Assembly (NCBI GenBank): GCA_963836405.1
Contig: CAWIJL010000007.1
Span: 682,001-746,000, forward strand
From: CAWIJJ01 sp963836405
Lineage (GTDB): Bacteria; Acidobacteriota; Terriglobia; Bryobacterales; Bryobacteraceae
Length of the DNA stretch: 64,000 bases
Direction of reading: 5' to 3'
The translations under genes were made by a program, and so were the position numbers. Each line of letters starts with the position of its first letter. Positions within the stretch are counted from its first letter, which is position 1. A model generated the notes under the pieces. That model was given only the letters and a program-made list of their open reading frames with translations, did not search any database and was not told where the DNA came from. Of this stretch, positions 9,023 to 17,362 are shown piece by piece.

Positions 9023-9412
9023 TCATTGGCGGACGAGAGGAATCTCCTGCACATGCGCCCGGGTGCGCGCGCTCTGGTCCTTCGGCGGACCCGCCAGCCG
9101 CGAAACGTCCAGCAGATGTCTCGGGTGGTAGCGGCGGCGGCTCCACCGGGAGTCGCTGTCAAATCGCACACCCACGAAATAGCCGATCTCGCGGTACTCG
9201 CAGTAACACACCGACCCGTGAAACTCGCCCGCCTCGCATCGCCAGCGGAGTTCCGCGCCAGGAGGCACCGGCGCTTCCAGTTGAAGGCAGGCGCCCGAAG
9301 CCGATATGTCTTCGAGTAGTGCCGCCGTGTGGCGCCGCCGTACGCCTTCCTTCCAGGAAACATCCACCATATCGGCGCACAACATGCGTAATTCGATACG
9401 CCTTTCCTGCAT
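9023..9412 (-). CDS. PilZ-domain protein
   Basis: About 129 residues from an ATG at 9412. The N-terminal part (MQERRIELRMLCADMVDV) holds an RxxxR-like element, and DISASGACLQLEAPVPPGAELRW matches the D/NxSxxG half of the c-di-GMP-binding PilZ signature. A conserved GYFVGVRFD strand follows. It is transcribed divergently from the fliW-csrA-flagellin block across a 130-base gap, which fits a role in c-di-GMP control of motility, although that link is inferred from position only. An upstream in-frame start at 9523 is less likely because it would run into the fliW leader. Confidence 0.75.
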   Translation of the reverse strand: MQERRIELRMLCADMVDVSWKEGVRRRHTAALLEDISASGACLQLEAPVPPGAELRWRCEAGEFHGSVCYCEYREIGYFVGVRFDSDSRWSRRRYHPRHLLDVSRLAGPPKDQSARTRAHVQEIPLVRQ

Positions 9413-9542
9413 GAGAACCTTATCGGCAGAGCCCGCCGGAAACTTTATACTCCCGCCAACGCAACGGTTTTTCGTGCCGCGCCGTGCGACGAAATTAAAG
9501 TTTGCCGCCCGTCTGCCGATCATCCGGGGGAAGCGAGGTGGA

Positions 9543-10004
9543 ATGCCAGTACTCGAAACGAAACACTTTGGTCCGGTTGCCTACGAAGAGGAAACGCAGC
9601 TCGAGTTCCCGTGCGGCGTGCCAGGATTTGAGAGCCGCAGGCGCTTTCTGGCGCTGCGGTTCGCCCACAGCGACCCGGTCGTTTATCTGCAAAGCATGGA
9701 GGTGCCCGAACTCTGCTTCCTGACGGTTCCGGTGCTGGTCGTCGACCGGGACTACCGGCTGGATATCGCCGCCGAAGACCTGGAATCCATCGGGCTCGAT
9801 CCCGGGCGGCAGCCGCGCATCGGCGCCGAAGTGCTCTGCCTGTCCGTTCTGTCCGTGCGGGAGGAGGGCGGAACTACGGCCAATCTCCTGGCTCCGCTCG
9901 TGGTGAACATCGCCTCGCGACGGGGCGTGCAGGCCCTCATGCCGGACTCCGGCTACTCGCACCAGCATTCGCTGGTCGCCCTGGAGGAAACGGTATGCTC
10001 ATGA
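9543..10004 (+). CDS. fliW: Flagellar assembly factor FliW
   Basis: FliW binds flagellin and, when flagellin is exported, binds and inhibits CsrA. The 153-residue protein is the normal size and has the family landmarks: FGPVAYEEETQLEFPCGVPGFE at the N-terminus, VYLQSMEVPELCFLTV in the middle and ANLLAPLVVNIASRRGVQ near the C-terminus. I use the ATG at 9543, preceded by GAGGTGG. Its end overlaps csrA by 10 bases and flagellin follows, which is the arrangement expected for the FliW-CsrA-flagellin feedback loop. Confidence 0.95.
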   Translation: MPVLETKHFGPVAYEEETQLEFPCGVPGFESRRRFLALRFAHSDPVVYLQSMEVPELCFLTVPVLVVDRDYRLDIAAEDLESIGLDPGRQPRIGAEVLCLSVLSVREEGGTTANLLAPLVVNIASRRGVQALMPDSGYSHQHSLVALEETVCS

Positions 10005-10249
10005 TGTCGCGCCGCGAGGGGGAAACTATCCTCATCGGAGACGACATCGAAATCGTGATCGCGCAGATCGGCCGGTCGCGCGTGCGGGTAGGAATCCGCG
10101 CGCCCCGCGAAGTGGCGATCGTCGCCAAAGAGGCCCGCCTGGTGCGCGAAGAGAATTTGGCGGCCGCGTCGGTCAATCCCGGCGCGGTTCGCAATTTGTT
10201 GTCGCGCTGGCGGCCCGGCGCCTCAAATTTTCCGTCCGGCTGCCGATGA
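9995..10249 (+). CDS. csrA: Carbon storage/translational regulator CsrA
   Basis: RNA-binding translational repressor that recognises GGA motifs. The 84-residue protein opens MLMMSRREGETILIGDDIEI, the standard CsrA beginning with Met in place of Leu at residues 3-4, and contains VRVGIRAPREVAIVAKEARL, including the Arg near residue 44 used in RNA contact. The C-terminal tail is about 20 residues longer than in short gamma-proteobacterial forms. The gene overlaps fliW and ends where a sigma-28-like promoter for flagellin begins. Confidence 0.95.
   Translation: MLMMSRREGETILIGDDIEIVIAQIGRSRVRVGIRAPREVAIVAKEARLVREENLAAASVNPGAVRNLLSRWRPGASNFPSGCR
10223..10249 (+). promoter_or_regulatory. Candidate sigma-28 (FliA) promoter for flagellin
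   Basis: TCAAA at 10223-10227 and GCCGATGA at 10242-10249 are separated by 14 bases. The -10 element differs from the FliA consensus GCCGATAA at one position and the -35 resembles TAAA. Transcription would begin near 10256, giving a 42-base leader before the flagellin ATG. The promoter sits over the last codons of csrA. Confidence 0.6.
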
Positions 10250-10258
10250 GGGAATTGT

Positions 10259-10291
10259 CCGGCAAGAAGCCGGCACCCAGAAACGAAAGGA
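10259..10291 (+). promoter_or_regulatory. Flagellin leader: hairpin and CsrA-type GGA site over the Shine-Dalgarno
   Basis: CCGGC (10259-10263) and GCCGG (10269-10273) form a small hairpin. AAGGA at 10287-10291 is both the ribosome-binding site, 6 bases before the ATG, and an ANGGA-type CsrA target. A second GGA occurs at about 10250. The pattern parallels the hag leader, where CsrA blocks translation until FliW removes it. Binding is inferred. Confidence 0.55.
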
Positions 10292-10297
10292 TTTCCA

Positions 10298-12952
10298 ATG
10301 GCATTCTCGATTCAGACCAACGTAACCTCTCTCATCGCGCAGGAGAATCTGCGCGTCAACGGCAATTTCCAGAGCATGACGATCACGCGGTTGACCTCGG
10401 GCTTCCGCATCAACGCGTCCGGAGACGACGCGGCAGGCCTGGCCATGGCCAACAAATTCCGCAGCGACACCAGCGAGCTGACCCAGGGCGTGCGCAACGC
10501 CAACGACGGCATCAGCACGCTGCAGATCGTCGACGGCGGCATGAACAACGTTTCCAAAATGCTGGACCGGCTGCGCACCCTGGCCACGCAATCCGCGTCG
10601 GACACCTTCACCGGCGACCGCAGCGTGCTCAATAGCGAATTCCAGAGCCTGCTGACGGAAATCGACCGCCAGTCGCAGTCCATCGGCTTGAACCAGGGCG
10701 GCCAGTTCGCCAAGTCGCTGCAAGTCTTCATCGGCGGCGGCAAGGATGCGGTCACCGGCGGACTCAACACCTCCAACGGCACCGTGACCGTGGATCTGCG
10801 CACCTCGACCGTGGATACCCAGAGCCTGGGGCTCAAAGGCATGCAGGTTGTGGCCGGCAGTGTGGATATCGGCGGCGGCTCCGCCAGCTCGGTAGCCAAC
10901 ATCAAGGCCGACAGTGGCAATACCACTGGCGAGCTCCGGCTTCACCGATTTCTATTTCGGCGGGCCGGGTTTCTCGGACGGCAGCAAGCTGAAAGTGTCG
11001 GTCAATCTGCAAAGCGTTACCGATGTGGACACCCTGGCGGCGGCGATCAACAGCGCCATTGCCAATGCGGGCAACAGCGGCACGCAGGCGGCGACGGCGT
11101 TCAAGAACGCCGGCGTCCTGGCTTCGGTGCACACCGATAACGCCGGCGGCAAACAACTGGCGTTCAGTTCCAGCACCACCGCTTTTCAGGTGGAAGCGGG
11201 CGACCGCATGGCCAATGCCTTTATGGGCAATCTGTCGGGCACCACCGGGACGGCGATGTCTTCTTCGGTAGCGGGCGCCAACACCACCGCCGGCTCCTTC
11301 ACCCCCACCGGCGTCACCGTGCGGATTTCGGGAGCCGGAATGAGCAGTCCGGTGGACCTGACCTTCGATTCGGGTTCCAACACGACGGCCCTGGCCCTCA
11401 CCGACCTGGCGGCGAAGGTTGCTGGCAGCAGCGCGCTGGCCGGAGCTGGAATCACGGCCTCGGGCACGGCCGGCGGTGCCCTTACCTTCACCAGCACGCG
11501 CGGCGAGAAGTTCAGCGTCGAAGTGACGGGAGACACGGCGAACAGGCTGGGGTTCGGGTCTTTTGTGGCCGGCGCGGAGCAATGCCGTCGACTACACGAC
11601 CATCGACGGGCGGAGCCGCCTACGACAATACCGTCGGCGTTCGGAGTGGCGAACCTGGACATCAGCCTGAACGGTGGCGGATCGAACTCAAACAGCATTG
11701 TTGTGGACCTCGACGCCGGCGACGCGCTGGGCGCGACCATCACGGGCAGCGGCGCTACCGGGCGATGCGTCCGGGCCAAACCCTGACCTTCGCCATCGAC
11801 GGCAACCCGGCGGTCAATATCAATATCACAGGTGCAACCGCGGCGCTCGCGGCAGCCAACATCAACAGGGCGAGCGCGGGCCTCTCGGCCACCGTGAATT
11901 CAGCCGGGAGTCTGGTGCATCGAAACAACGCAAAAAGGGGCGCATACGTTCACTGCTCGGCGGCGCTGCGGGCAACGACACTGGACCTGGCCGGCGATTA
12001 TAACGGGTACCAGCCGGACGGCGGCGAGCGTCGTGGAAGCCATGAACGACTCCATCAGCGCGGATGCCGAACTGGTGACAGCCGGACTGAAAGCGACCCA
12101 GTCGGGCGGCACCATCACCCTCGCGTCCACTAACAACAGCTATTTCCGCGTCAATGCGGGCGTCGGACCGAAGCCACCGCGGATATCGGATTCGGAGTGG
12201 CCGGCGCAGGCTTTGCCGGGCCGACCGTGAGCAGCGCCGCCAACAGCGTGTTGGACGCTAACGGCGCAACCAACACCGGCGCGCTGGCGTTCGCCGCGAT
12301 GAACTACGGCAGCGACGACCAGGCGATCACCTTCTCGGCCAACGACGCGACGGGCGCACTGCAATCGAAGACCATCACCCTTCGCAACGACAACACGGCG
12401 CGGACGGGACAATCGATCGACGAGGCCATCGAGTACATCAACTCCCAGTTGCAGGCCACCAATAACACGACCCTGCAGAAGATCGTGGCCGTCAAGGAGA
12501 ACTCGGGCGGCACCGAAAAGATCAACTTCCTCAGCTCGCTTTCCGGCTTCAGTCTGAGTGTAGGGACTTCGGCCAACGGCGACGGGTTCAACGGCGCCGC
12601 GGTGGCGGGCAACACGGTCGCCGCCACAACGCTTGGAACGGCGGCCAACGTGGCCATCGACACCAAGAACGGGGCGGTCCAGGCGGTCAGCGCCATCGCC
12701 AACGCGATCACCAAACTGGGTGTCGCTCAGGCGGCGGTCGGCAAAGGCCAGAACCAGCTCAACTACGCCATCACCCTGGCGCAGTCGCAGATTTCCAACT
12801 TCTCGGCAGCCGAATCGCGCATCCGCGATGCCGACGTGGCTTCCGAAGCGGCCAACCTCACTAAGGCCCAGGTGTTGCAGCAGGCTTCCATCGCCGCAAT
12901 GGCCCAGGCCAATTCCGCTCCCCAGGCGGTTCTCTCACTCCTCCGGGGCTAG
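10298..12952 (+). CDS. fliC: Flagellin, long form, with many apparent frameshifts
   Basis: Filament subunit. The N-terminal D0/D1 domain (MAFSIQTNVTSLIAQENLRV, LTSGFRINASGDDAAGLAMA, RNANDGISTLQIVDGGMNN) and the C-terminal D1/D0 domain (AVGKGQNQLNYAITLAQSQI, ESRIRDADVASEAANLTKAQ, ending VLSLLRG) are both intact. The intervening variable region, from about 10930 to 12170, is readable only by changing frame about eleven times. Nearly every break is cured by removing one base, for example one G at 10931, 11576, 11760-11762 and 11773-11775, and one C near 11918 and 11986. Repaired, the protein would be about 880 residues, long for a flagellin. The clean ends and meaningful middle suggest sequence error over decay. 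Confidence 0.8.
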
Positions 12953-12965
12953 TCGTTAACCTGAC

Positions 12966-12997
12966 CCGGCGCGTCGTCTGAAAGGGCGGCGCGCCGG
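12966..12997 (+). terminator. GC-rich hairpin after flagellin
   Basis: CCGGCGCG (12966-12973) and CGCGCCGG (12990-12997) form a perfect 8-bp stem with a 16-base loop, 13 bases after the flagellin stop. There is no U-run, so it may act as an mRNA-stabilising 3' structure or a weak attenuator before fliD. Confidence 0.4.
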
Positions 12998-13059
12998 CTG
13001 TACCAGCAAACGTCTCGGGCCGGGCCGGATGCGAATCCGGACCGGCCCTGGAGCATTTT

Positions 13060-14394
13060 ATGGCGGACACAAGCGGCATCTTCAAAGGCGCGAGCGCCTA
13101 CTCGAGCGACTTCAGCCAGGTGGTGGAGCGGGCCGTCAGCATCGCCGGATTACCCATCCGGCAGCTTACCGCCCAAAAGACGGACCTCACCGCGCAGAAG
13201 ACCGAGATGAAAACGGTCCAGACCAGCTTTGCGGCGCTGCAGGCTGCGGTGGACGGAATCGCCCAGGCTCTGGACGGCTCCTCGTTCCTGACATCGGTGG
13301 AGGACGCTTCGGTAGCGGCGGCGCACGTTTCGCCGGGTGTTGTCGAAGGCAATTACTCGCTGCGCGTGCAGGATGTCGGCGCCTATGCGAGCAGCCTGAC
13401 CTCCGCCGCATGGGTGACCGCCGGCGGGCAGGCCCACACCTATCAGCTGACCCTGGGCGCAAACAGTTATTTCCTCACACCCGCGGACAACAGCGCCGCC
13501 AGCGTGGCCTCTGCCATCAATATGCAGTACGGGGACAAGGTGCGCGCCAGCGTAATGAACGTCGGCTCGTCTTCCACCCCGGACTACCGCATTTCCTTGC
13601 AGAGCGTTAAGCTCGGCAACACCCCGGTCAACCTCAAGGACGGCGGCCAGAGCCTGCAAACCGAACAGACCGTCGGCCGGCTCGCCGCTTACGAAGTGAA
13701 CAGTTCGGGCACCACCGTTACCAGCGATACCCGTACCGTATCGATCGCCACCGGACTCTCGATCACCATGCTGTCGAGCAGCGCCACCCCGGCCAATATT
13801 ACCGTGACGCGGTCCACCTCCGCACTCAGCGAAGCGCTGACGGCGTTCGCGGACGCCTACAATACGGCCGCCGCCGAAGTGGATAGCCAGCGCGGGCAAA
13901 GCGGCGGCACGCTCCAGGGACAGGCGCTGATCCAGGAACTCTCCGCGGCGCTGAGCGCAATGGGCACGTTTACGGCGTCCGGCTCACCGGTGAGCGGCCT
14001 GTCGGCGCTCGGCCTCGAACTCGGGCGCGAAGGGCGGATGACGTTCAGCCCGTTTGTTCTGCTCGGCGCGGACATGTTGAATTCCAACGGTGTCACTTCG
14101 TTTCTAGGCTCGAAATCGAGCGGCGGCTTCCTCAAGATGGCCAGCACCCGCCTCAATGCGCTGGAGGATTCCAAAACGGGAAGCATAACCACCGCCCTCG
14201 CCAGCCTGGACCGGAGGATCGCCGGCGCCGATGAAACGATCGCCGTCAAACAGGAAGCCGTGGACCGTTTGCAGGAACATCTGTTGCAGCAGATGGCGGC
14301 GGCCGACGCCCTCATTGCCACCATGGAGCAACAGTACAGCTATCTGTCGAGCATGTTCCAGGCAATGACGGCCGCCAACCAAAGCTATCAATAA
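13060..14394 (+). CDS. fliD: Flagellar filament capping protein FliD
   Basis: Caps the growing filament and folds flagellin at the tip. The 444-residue protein has the FliD_N pattern near residues 15-105 (SSDFSQVVERAVSIAGLPIRQ and later YSLRVQDVGAYAS). The C-terminal FliD_C domain includes LSALGLELGREGRMTF and the closing coiled coil (ETIAVKQEAVDRLQEHLLQQ, then MEQQYSYLSSMFQAM). The start ATG at 13060 has GGAG about 6 bases upstream. It follows flagellin by 107 bases. Confidence 0.93.
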   Translation: MADTSGIFKGASAYSSDFSQVVERAVSIAGLPIRQLTAQKTDLTAQKTEMKTVQTSFAALQAAVDGIAQALDGSSFLTSVEDASVAAAHVSPGVVEGNYSLRVQDVGAYASSLTSAAWVTAGGQAHTYQLTLGANSYFLTPADNSAASVASAINMQYGDKVRASVMNVGSSSTPDYRISLQSVKLGNTPVNLKDGGQSLQTEQTVGRLAAYEVNSSGTTVTSDTRTVSIATGLSITMLSSSATPANITVTRSTSALSEALTAFADAYNTAAAEVDSQRGQSGGTLQGQALIQELSAALSAMGTFTASGSPVSGLSALGLELGREGRMTFSPFVLLGADMLNSNGVTSFLGSKSSGGFLKMASTRLNALEDSKTGSITTALASLDRRIAGADETIAVKQEAVDRLQEHLLQQMAAADALIATMEQQYSYLSSMFQAMTAANQSYQ

Positions 14395-14400
14395 ACAACC

Positions 14401-14700
14401 ATGGAGCACACGCTCGTTGAACAGTTTCGGACCGCGGTGGGTTCGGGCGAGTTTCCGAAAGCGCAGTCTCTGTGGGAAGAATTCGCCCGGCGCCTCCGCG
14501 GAGAAATCGAGCGCGGTGAAATTGGCGCCGACGATATGGCCGCCGCGGCCGAACTGGTGCGTTGGGCGGCCCACGTGGCAGCCGCCACACGCGCCCAGGC
14601 CGCCGAGCAACTGAGCGCCAGCCGCGGATCGGCCCGCGTCAGCCAGGCCTACGGCGAGCGGGAAAAACGCGGAGCGTCCATCCTTCGCAAAAACCTTTAG
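14401..14700 (+). CDS. Small helical protein after fliD, possible flagellar chaperone
   Basis: A 99-residue, mostly helical, charged protein (MEHTLVEQFRTAVGSGEFPK at the N-terminus) starting 7 bases after fliD. In many bacteria this position is held by the FliD or flagellin chaperones FliT or FliS. I cannot see clear sequence identity to either, so the chaperone idea rests on size, helicity and position. It is co-transcribed with fliD on spacing grounds. Confidence 0.6.
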   Translation: MEHTLVEQFRTAVGSGEFPKAQSLWEEFARRLRGEIERGEIGADDMAAAAELVRWAAHVAAATRAQAAEQLSASRGSARVSQAYGEREKRGASILRKNL

Positions 14701-14709
14701 GTGTCCGCC

Positions 14710-15444
14710 TTAGCGGGCGCCGCCTCCGGGGACCCGGTTGGCCCTGGCCGGTTCCACCGCCATGGGATGGCTCAAGGCGATCTCTACGGCGGTCCCGGTC
14801 TCGAATCGTACGTCGCTGCCTCTCGCCAGCAGCCCGATCAACGTTCCGGCCGCAATGCCGGACAGTCCGCCGACACCGAACCCGCGCGCGCTGGGACGCG
14901 CCGCGGTTCCGGCAATCGCGCCGATCTGCCCACCCTTGGATGCCGCGTCGCCTACCCGTTCCAGATCTTTTCCCTTCTCCGGATTGTGCGTCACCGTGGC
15001 CGGTTCCTTCACCGCGGACGATTCGTCGCCGGGAACCCGGTCGATCGCCGCCGCGATGTCCACCGTGTACCCGTTGGCATAAATCAGCGAGGTCAGATGA
15101 AACTGCAGCTCGGCGGTACCTTTCAAACGGCCCGCCCGCTTCACGTTGTCCACTTTGCCCTGTACCCACGTGCCCGCGGGCACCACGATTTCCGAATCCA
15201 CTACGATCGGAAAGGTGGTTTGCGCGTAAACCGGATCGCCGGGCTGCGCGGATTTCGTGGATATCGGTTGCCGCAGCGCAATCGGAATCCGCGTGCCGGC
15301 CGGAAGCACCCAGAGGTCCTTTGGCTCGCCTGCTGGGCGCGGAGCCGTCACCTCGTCCCGCGTTTTCAGGCGCGGGACCTCGCCCTGAGTTTCCTGCGCA
15401 AGCAAACATCCGCCGGCGGCTGCCGTCAGCAACAAGAGTCGCAT
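14710..15444 (-). CDS. Secreted protein with TrbI/VirB10-like beta domain
   Basis: A 244-residue protein with a signal peptide (MRLLLLTAAAGGCLLAQ), in which GGC may be a lipobox. The central part LPAGTRIPIALRQPISTKSAQPGDPVYAQTTFPIVVD and IVVPAGTWVQGKVDNVKRAG resembles the TrbI/VirB10-type beta domain found in free-standing secreted acidobacterial proteins. A Gly-rich segment with GQIGAIAG and GLSGIAAGTLIGLL suggests a membrane-inserting glycine-zipper. There are no conjugation genes nearby, so a type IV secretion role is not supported. It converges on the fliD operon. Confidence 0.6.
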   Translation of the reverse strand: MRLLLLTAAAGGCLLAQETQGEVPRLKTRDEVTAPRPAGEPKDLWVLPAGTRIPIALRQPISTKSAQPGDPVYAQTTFPIVVDSEIVVPAGTWVQGKVDNVKRAGRLKGTAELQFHLTSLIYANGYTVDIAAAIDRVPGDESSAVKEPATVTHNPEKGKDLERVGDAASKGGQIGAIAGTAARPSARGFGVGGLSGIAAGTLIGLLARGSDVRFETGTAVEIALSHPMAVEPARANRVPGGGAR

Positions 15445-15549
15445 ATGGTTTTCCTTGAACGTCTAGACGGCTGCTCCGCCCGGCAGGTGTCAACATAATT
15501 GCACTGCCTGAACTCCGTCAGGATCAGCACAACGCGCTCACTTTGGCGC

Positions 15550-15579
15550 TTGACCTGGCGATAGTTCCAGAACTACCAT
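15550..15579 (+). promoter_or_regulatory. Candidate sigma-70 promoter for a small RNA or leader
   Basis: TTGACC (15550-15555) and TACCAT (15574-15579) are separated by 18 bases. These match 5 of 6 and 4 of 6 consensus positions. The predicted start is near 15586, just ahead of the structured region that ends in a strong terminator. Confidence 0.4.
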
Positions 15580-15585
15580 TACTCC

Positions 15586-15700
15586 CTGAAGGTTGTCTGT
15601 AAACACCCAAATCCGGCAGGAGGGAGATGCCGGGGGAGGGTGGCAGCGTCTGTGTAACAGTCAAGCGGCCCCCGTTTTGTGGGCGGGGGCCGCCTTTGCC
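15586..15700 (+). ncRNA. Candidate structured small RNA or attenuator leader
   Basis: In the 399-base gap between two genes, about 115 bases can fold into nested stems. CTGT (15597-15600) pairs with ACAG (15657-15660), CACCC (15604-15608) with GGGTG (15638-15642), and CCGGCA (15613-15618) with TGCCGG (15628-15633). A perfect 10-bp terminator stem follows. A promoter-like pair lies just upstream. It could be an independent small RNA or a regulatory leader of the di-heme oxidoreductase gene that begins at 15844. It matches no riboswitch class I can name. The remainder of the gap shows nothing I recognise. Confidence 0.45.
15665..15700 (+). terminator. Strong intrinsic terminator
   Basis: GCGGCCCCCG (15665-15674) and CGGGGGCCGC (15684-15693) form a perfect 10-bp GC stem with a 9-base loop, followed by CTTTGCC. 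The U-run is short. It closes the structured RNA region. Confidence 0.6.
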
Positions 15701-15843
15701 TCGGAATCCGGCGGGGACTCCAAGGGCCTGAACAATCCTGATCCTACCAGATTAAGACTGGCATAGCTGTAAATACCCACACCGATTCAGGTCCGATTTT
15801 AGCCCAAAAGGGGCCAAGGTCCAGGCCTGCCACGAGGTGAGGC

Positions 15844-17247
15844 ATGTCGAGCTGTATTTGCACGCAAACGATAAAACCTTTTGCAATCAGCGTGTTCTTT
15901 GGGATTTCGATGATCGCGGCCGCACAAACCGATCCGGGCATCCGCGCTGGGGGCATCAGCGCAACCTCGGCCAGCGCGGGAACGGCCGGCGCAGGAGCCG
16001 CCATCCCCGGCCTTACAGTCAAAGAGGCTAAGTTCTTTTCGGCCGGCCGGGATGCATTCGCCGAAGTGGCCTCCGTGAGGGGGACTATTTCCGGCACCGA
16101 ACCCGGTCTCGGTCCGCGGTTTAATCTCACCAGTTGCGCCGGCTGCCATGCCTTTCCGGCGATTGGCGGAGCGAGTCCCAAAGACAACCCGCAGGTGGTG
16201 GGCGACGTGGCGCCTGCCAACCAGGTGGCTCTGCTGACGGGCCTCGGCATGATTGCAGCCAACGGTCCAGTGCGGGAGGCGCGCTTTGTTTTCAACGATC
16301 CGGTTGCCAAAACCAGCCGCGACGGAGGGGTGCACGACCTGTTCACCATCATGGGCAGGCCCGACACCCCGCGCGGCTGCAACATCTCCCAGCCCGATTT
16401 CTCCACCCACATCCTCGCCAACAACGTGATCTTCCGCATCCCGACTCCGACCTTCGGCCTGGGGCTGATCGAAGCCATCGCCGACTCGACCATTCTGTCC
16501 CGCGAAGGCATCGCCAAACCCTTCGGCATCGGCGGACACGCCAACCGCAACGGCAATGACGGGTCGGTGAGCCGCTACGGCTGGAAGGCGCAGAACAAGT
16601 CGCTGGTGATCTTCTCCGGAGAAGCCTATAACGTGGAACAGGGCGTTTCGAACGATCTGTTTCCCGACGAGAGAGGCGAGGGCGGCGTGCAGGATCCAAC
16701 GGCCTGCCGCGTCAATCCGACCCCTGAAGACAAGACCCACTACGACGAGACGCAGCCGCAATCGGTGCCGAGCGATGCCGTTGCCTTCGCCAATTTCATG
16801 AAATTCCTGGCGCCGCCGCAGCCCGTCCCGGCCTACACATCGGCGACGGTCGGCGCGGTCAGCGCAACTTCCATCAATAACGGGCGGATTCAGTTCAGCG
16901 TGATCGGCTGCGCGGTTTGTCATACGCCGTCGATCAGCACCGGCACCCACTCCTCGCCCGCCCTGGCGAATAAAACCGTCAACCTCTACTCGGATCTGCT
17001 GGTTCACGATATGGGGCGTGCCCTGGCCGACGGCGTCGCGCAGGGCAACGCGGGCTTCAGCGAGTTCCGCACGGCCCCGCTGTGGGGACTCGGCGAGCGC
17101 ATTTTCCTGCTGCACGATGGGCGCACCTCCGAGCTCGGGGCGGCCATAGCGGCGCACGGAGGCGAGGCCGCTAGGGTAGCCGGCAACTTCGCCGGCCTCA
17201 GCGCTGCCCAGAAGCAGGATCTGCTCAATTTCCTGCGATCTCTCTGA
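15844..17247 (+). CDS. Di-heme oxidoreductase family (DUF1111) secreted cytochrome
   Basis: A 467-residue exported di-heme c-type protein of the family often called thiol oxidoreductase, distantly related to cytochrome c peroxidases. A signal peptide spans about residues 8-27. The first heme site CAGCH is at residues 98-102 and the second, CAVCH, lies near residue 358. The conserved central block FTIMGRPDTPRGCNISQPDF and the C-terminal APLWGLG with FLLHDGR segment are typical. GAGGTGAG upstream supports the ATG at 15844. Its physiological substrate is not established by sequence. A structured leader with a terminator lies 150 bases upstream. Confidence 0.85.
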   Translation: MSSCICTQTIKPFAISVFFGISMIAAAQTDPGIRAGGISATSASAGTAGAGAAIPGLTVKEAKFFSAGRDAFAEVASVRGTISGTEPGLGPRFNLTSCAGCHAFPAIGGASPKDNPQVVGDVAPANQVALLTGLGMIAANGPVREARFVFNDPVAKTSRDGGVHDLFTIMGRPDTPRGCNISQPDFSTHILANNVIFRIPTPTFGLGLIEAIADSTILSREGIAKPFGIGGHANRNGNDGSVSRYGWKAQNKSLVIFSGEAYNVEQGVSNDLFPDERGEGGVQDPTACRVNPTPEDKTHYDETQPQSVPSDAVAFANFMKFLAPPQPVPAYTSATVGAVSATSINNGRIQFSVIGCAVCHTPSISTGTHSSPALANKTVNLYSDLLVHDMGRALADGVAQGNAGFSEFRTAPLWGLGERIFLLHDGRTSELGAAIAAHGGEAARVAGNFAGLSAAQKQDLLNFLRSL

Positions 17248-17362
17248 TTGAAGGGAGTTGCGGCCGCTTTCATTGCCGCGGCGGGACGGGAACGCACCTT
17301 CCTCCCGACAGCAGGCCCCCACCCGGCTCCTGCAACGCCTTCCCGCGATCTATCCTAGGGCC

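Noticed and set aside
12966..12997. Hairpin after flagellin as a Rho-independent terminator
   Set aside because: The stem is good but there is no U-run, so it is listed only as a weak terminator or stabilising structure.
14710..15444. Type IV secretion component suggested by the TrbI/VirB10-like domain
   Set aside because: No other conjugation or secretion gene is nearby, and similar stand-alone proteins occur in acidobacteria.
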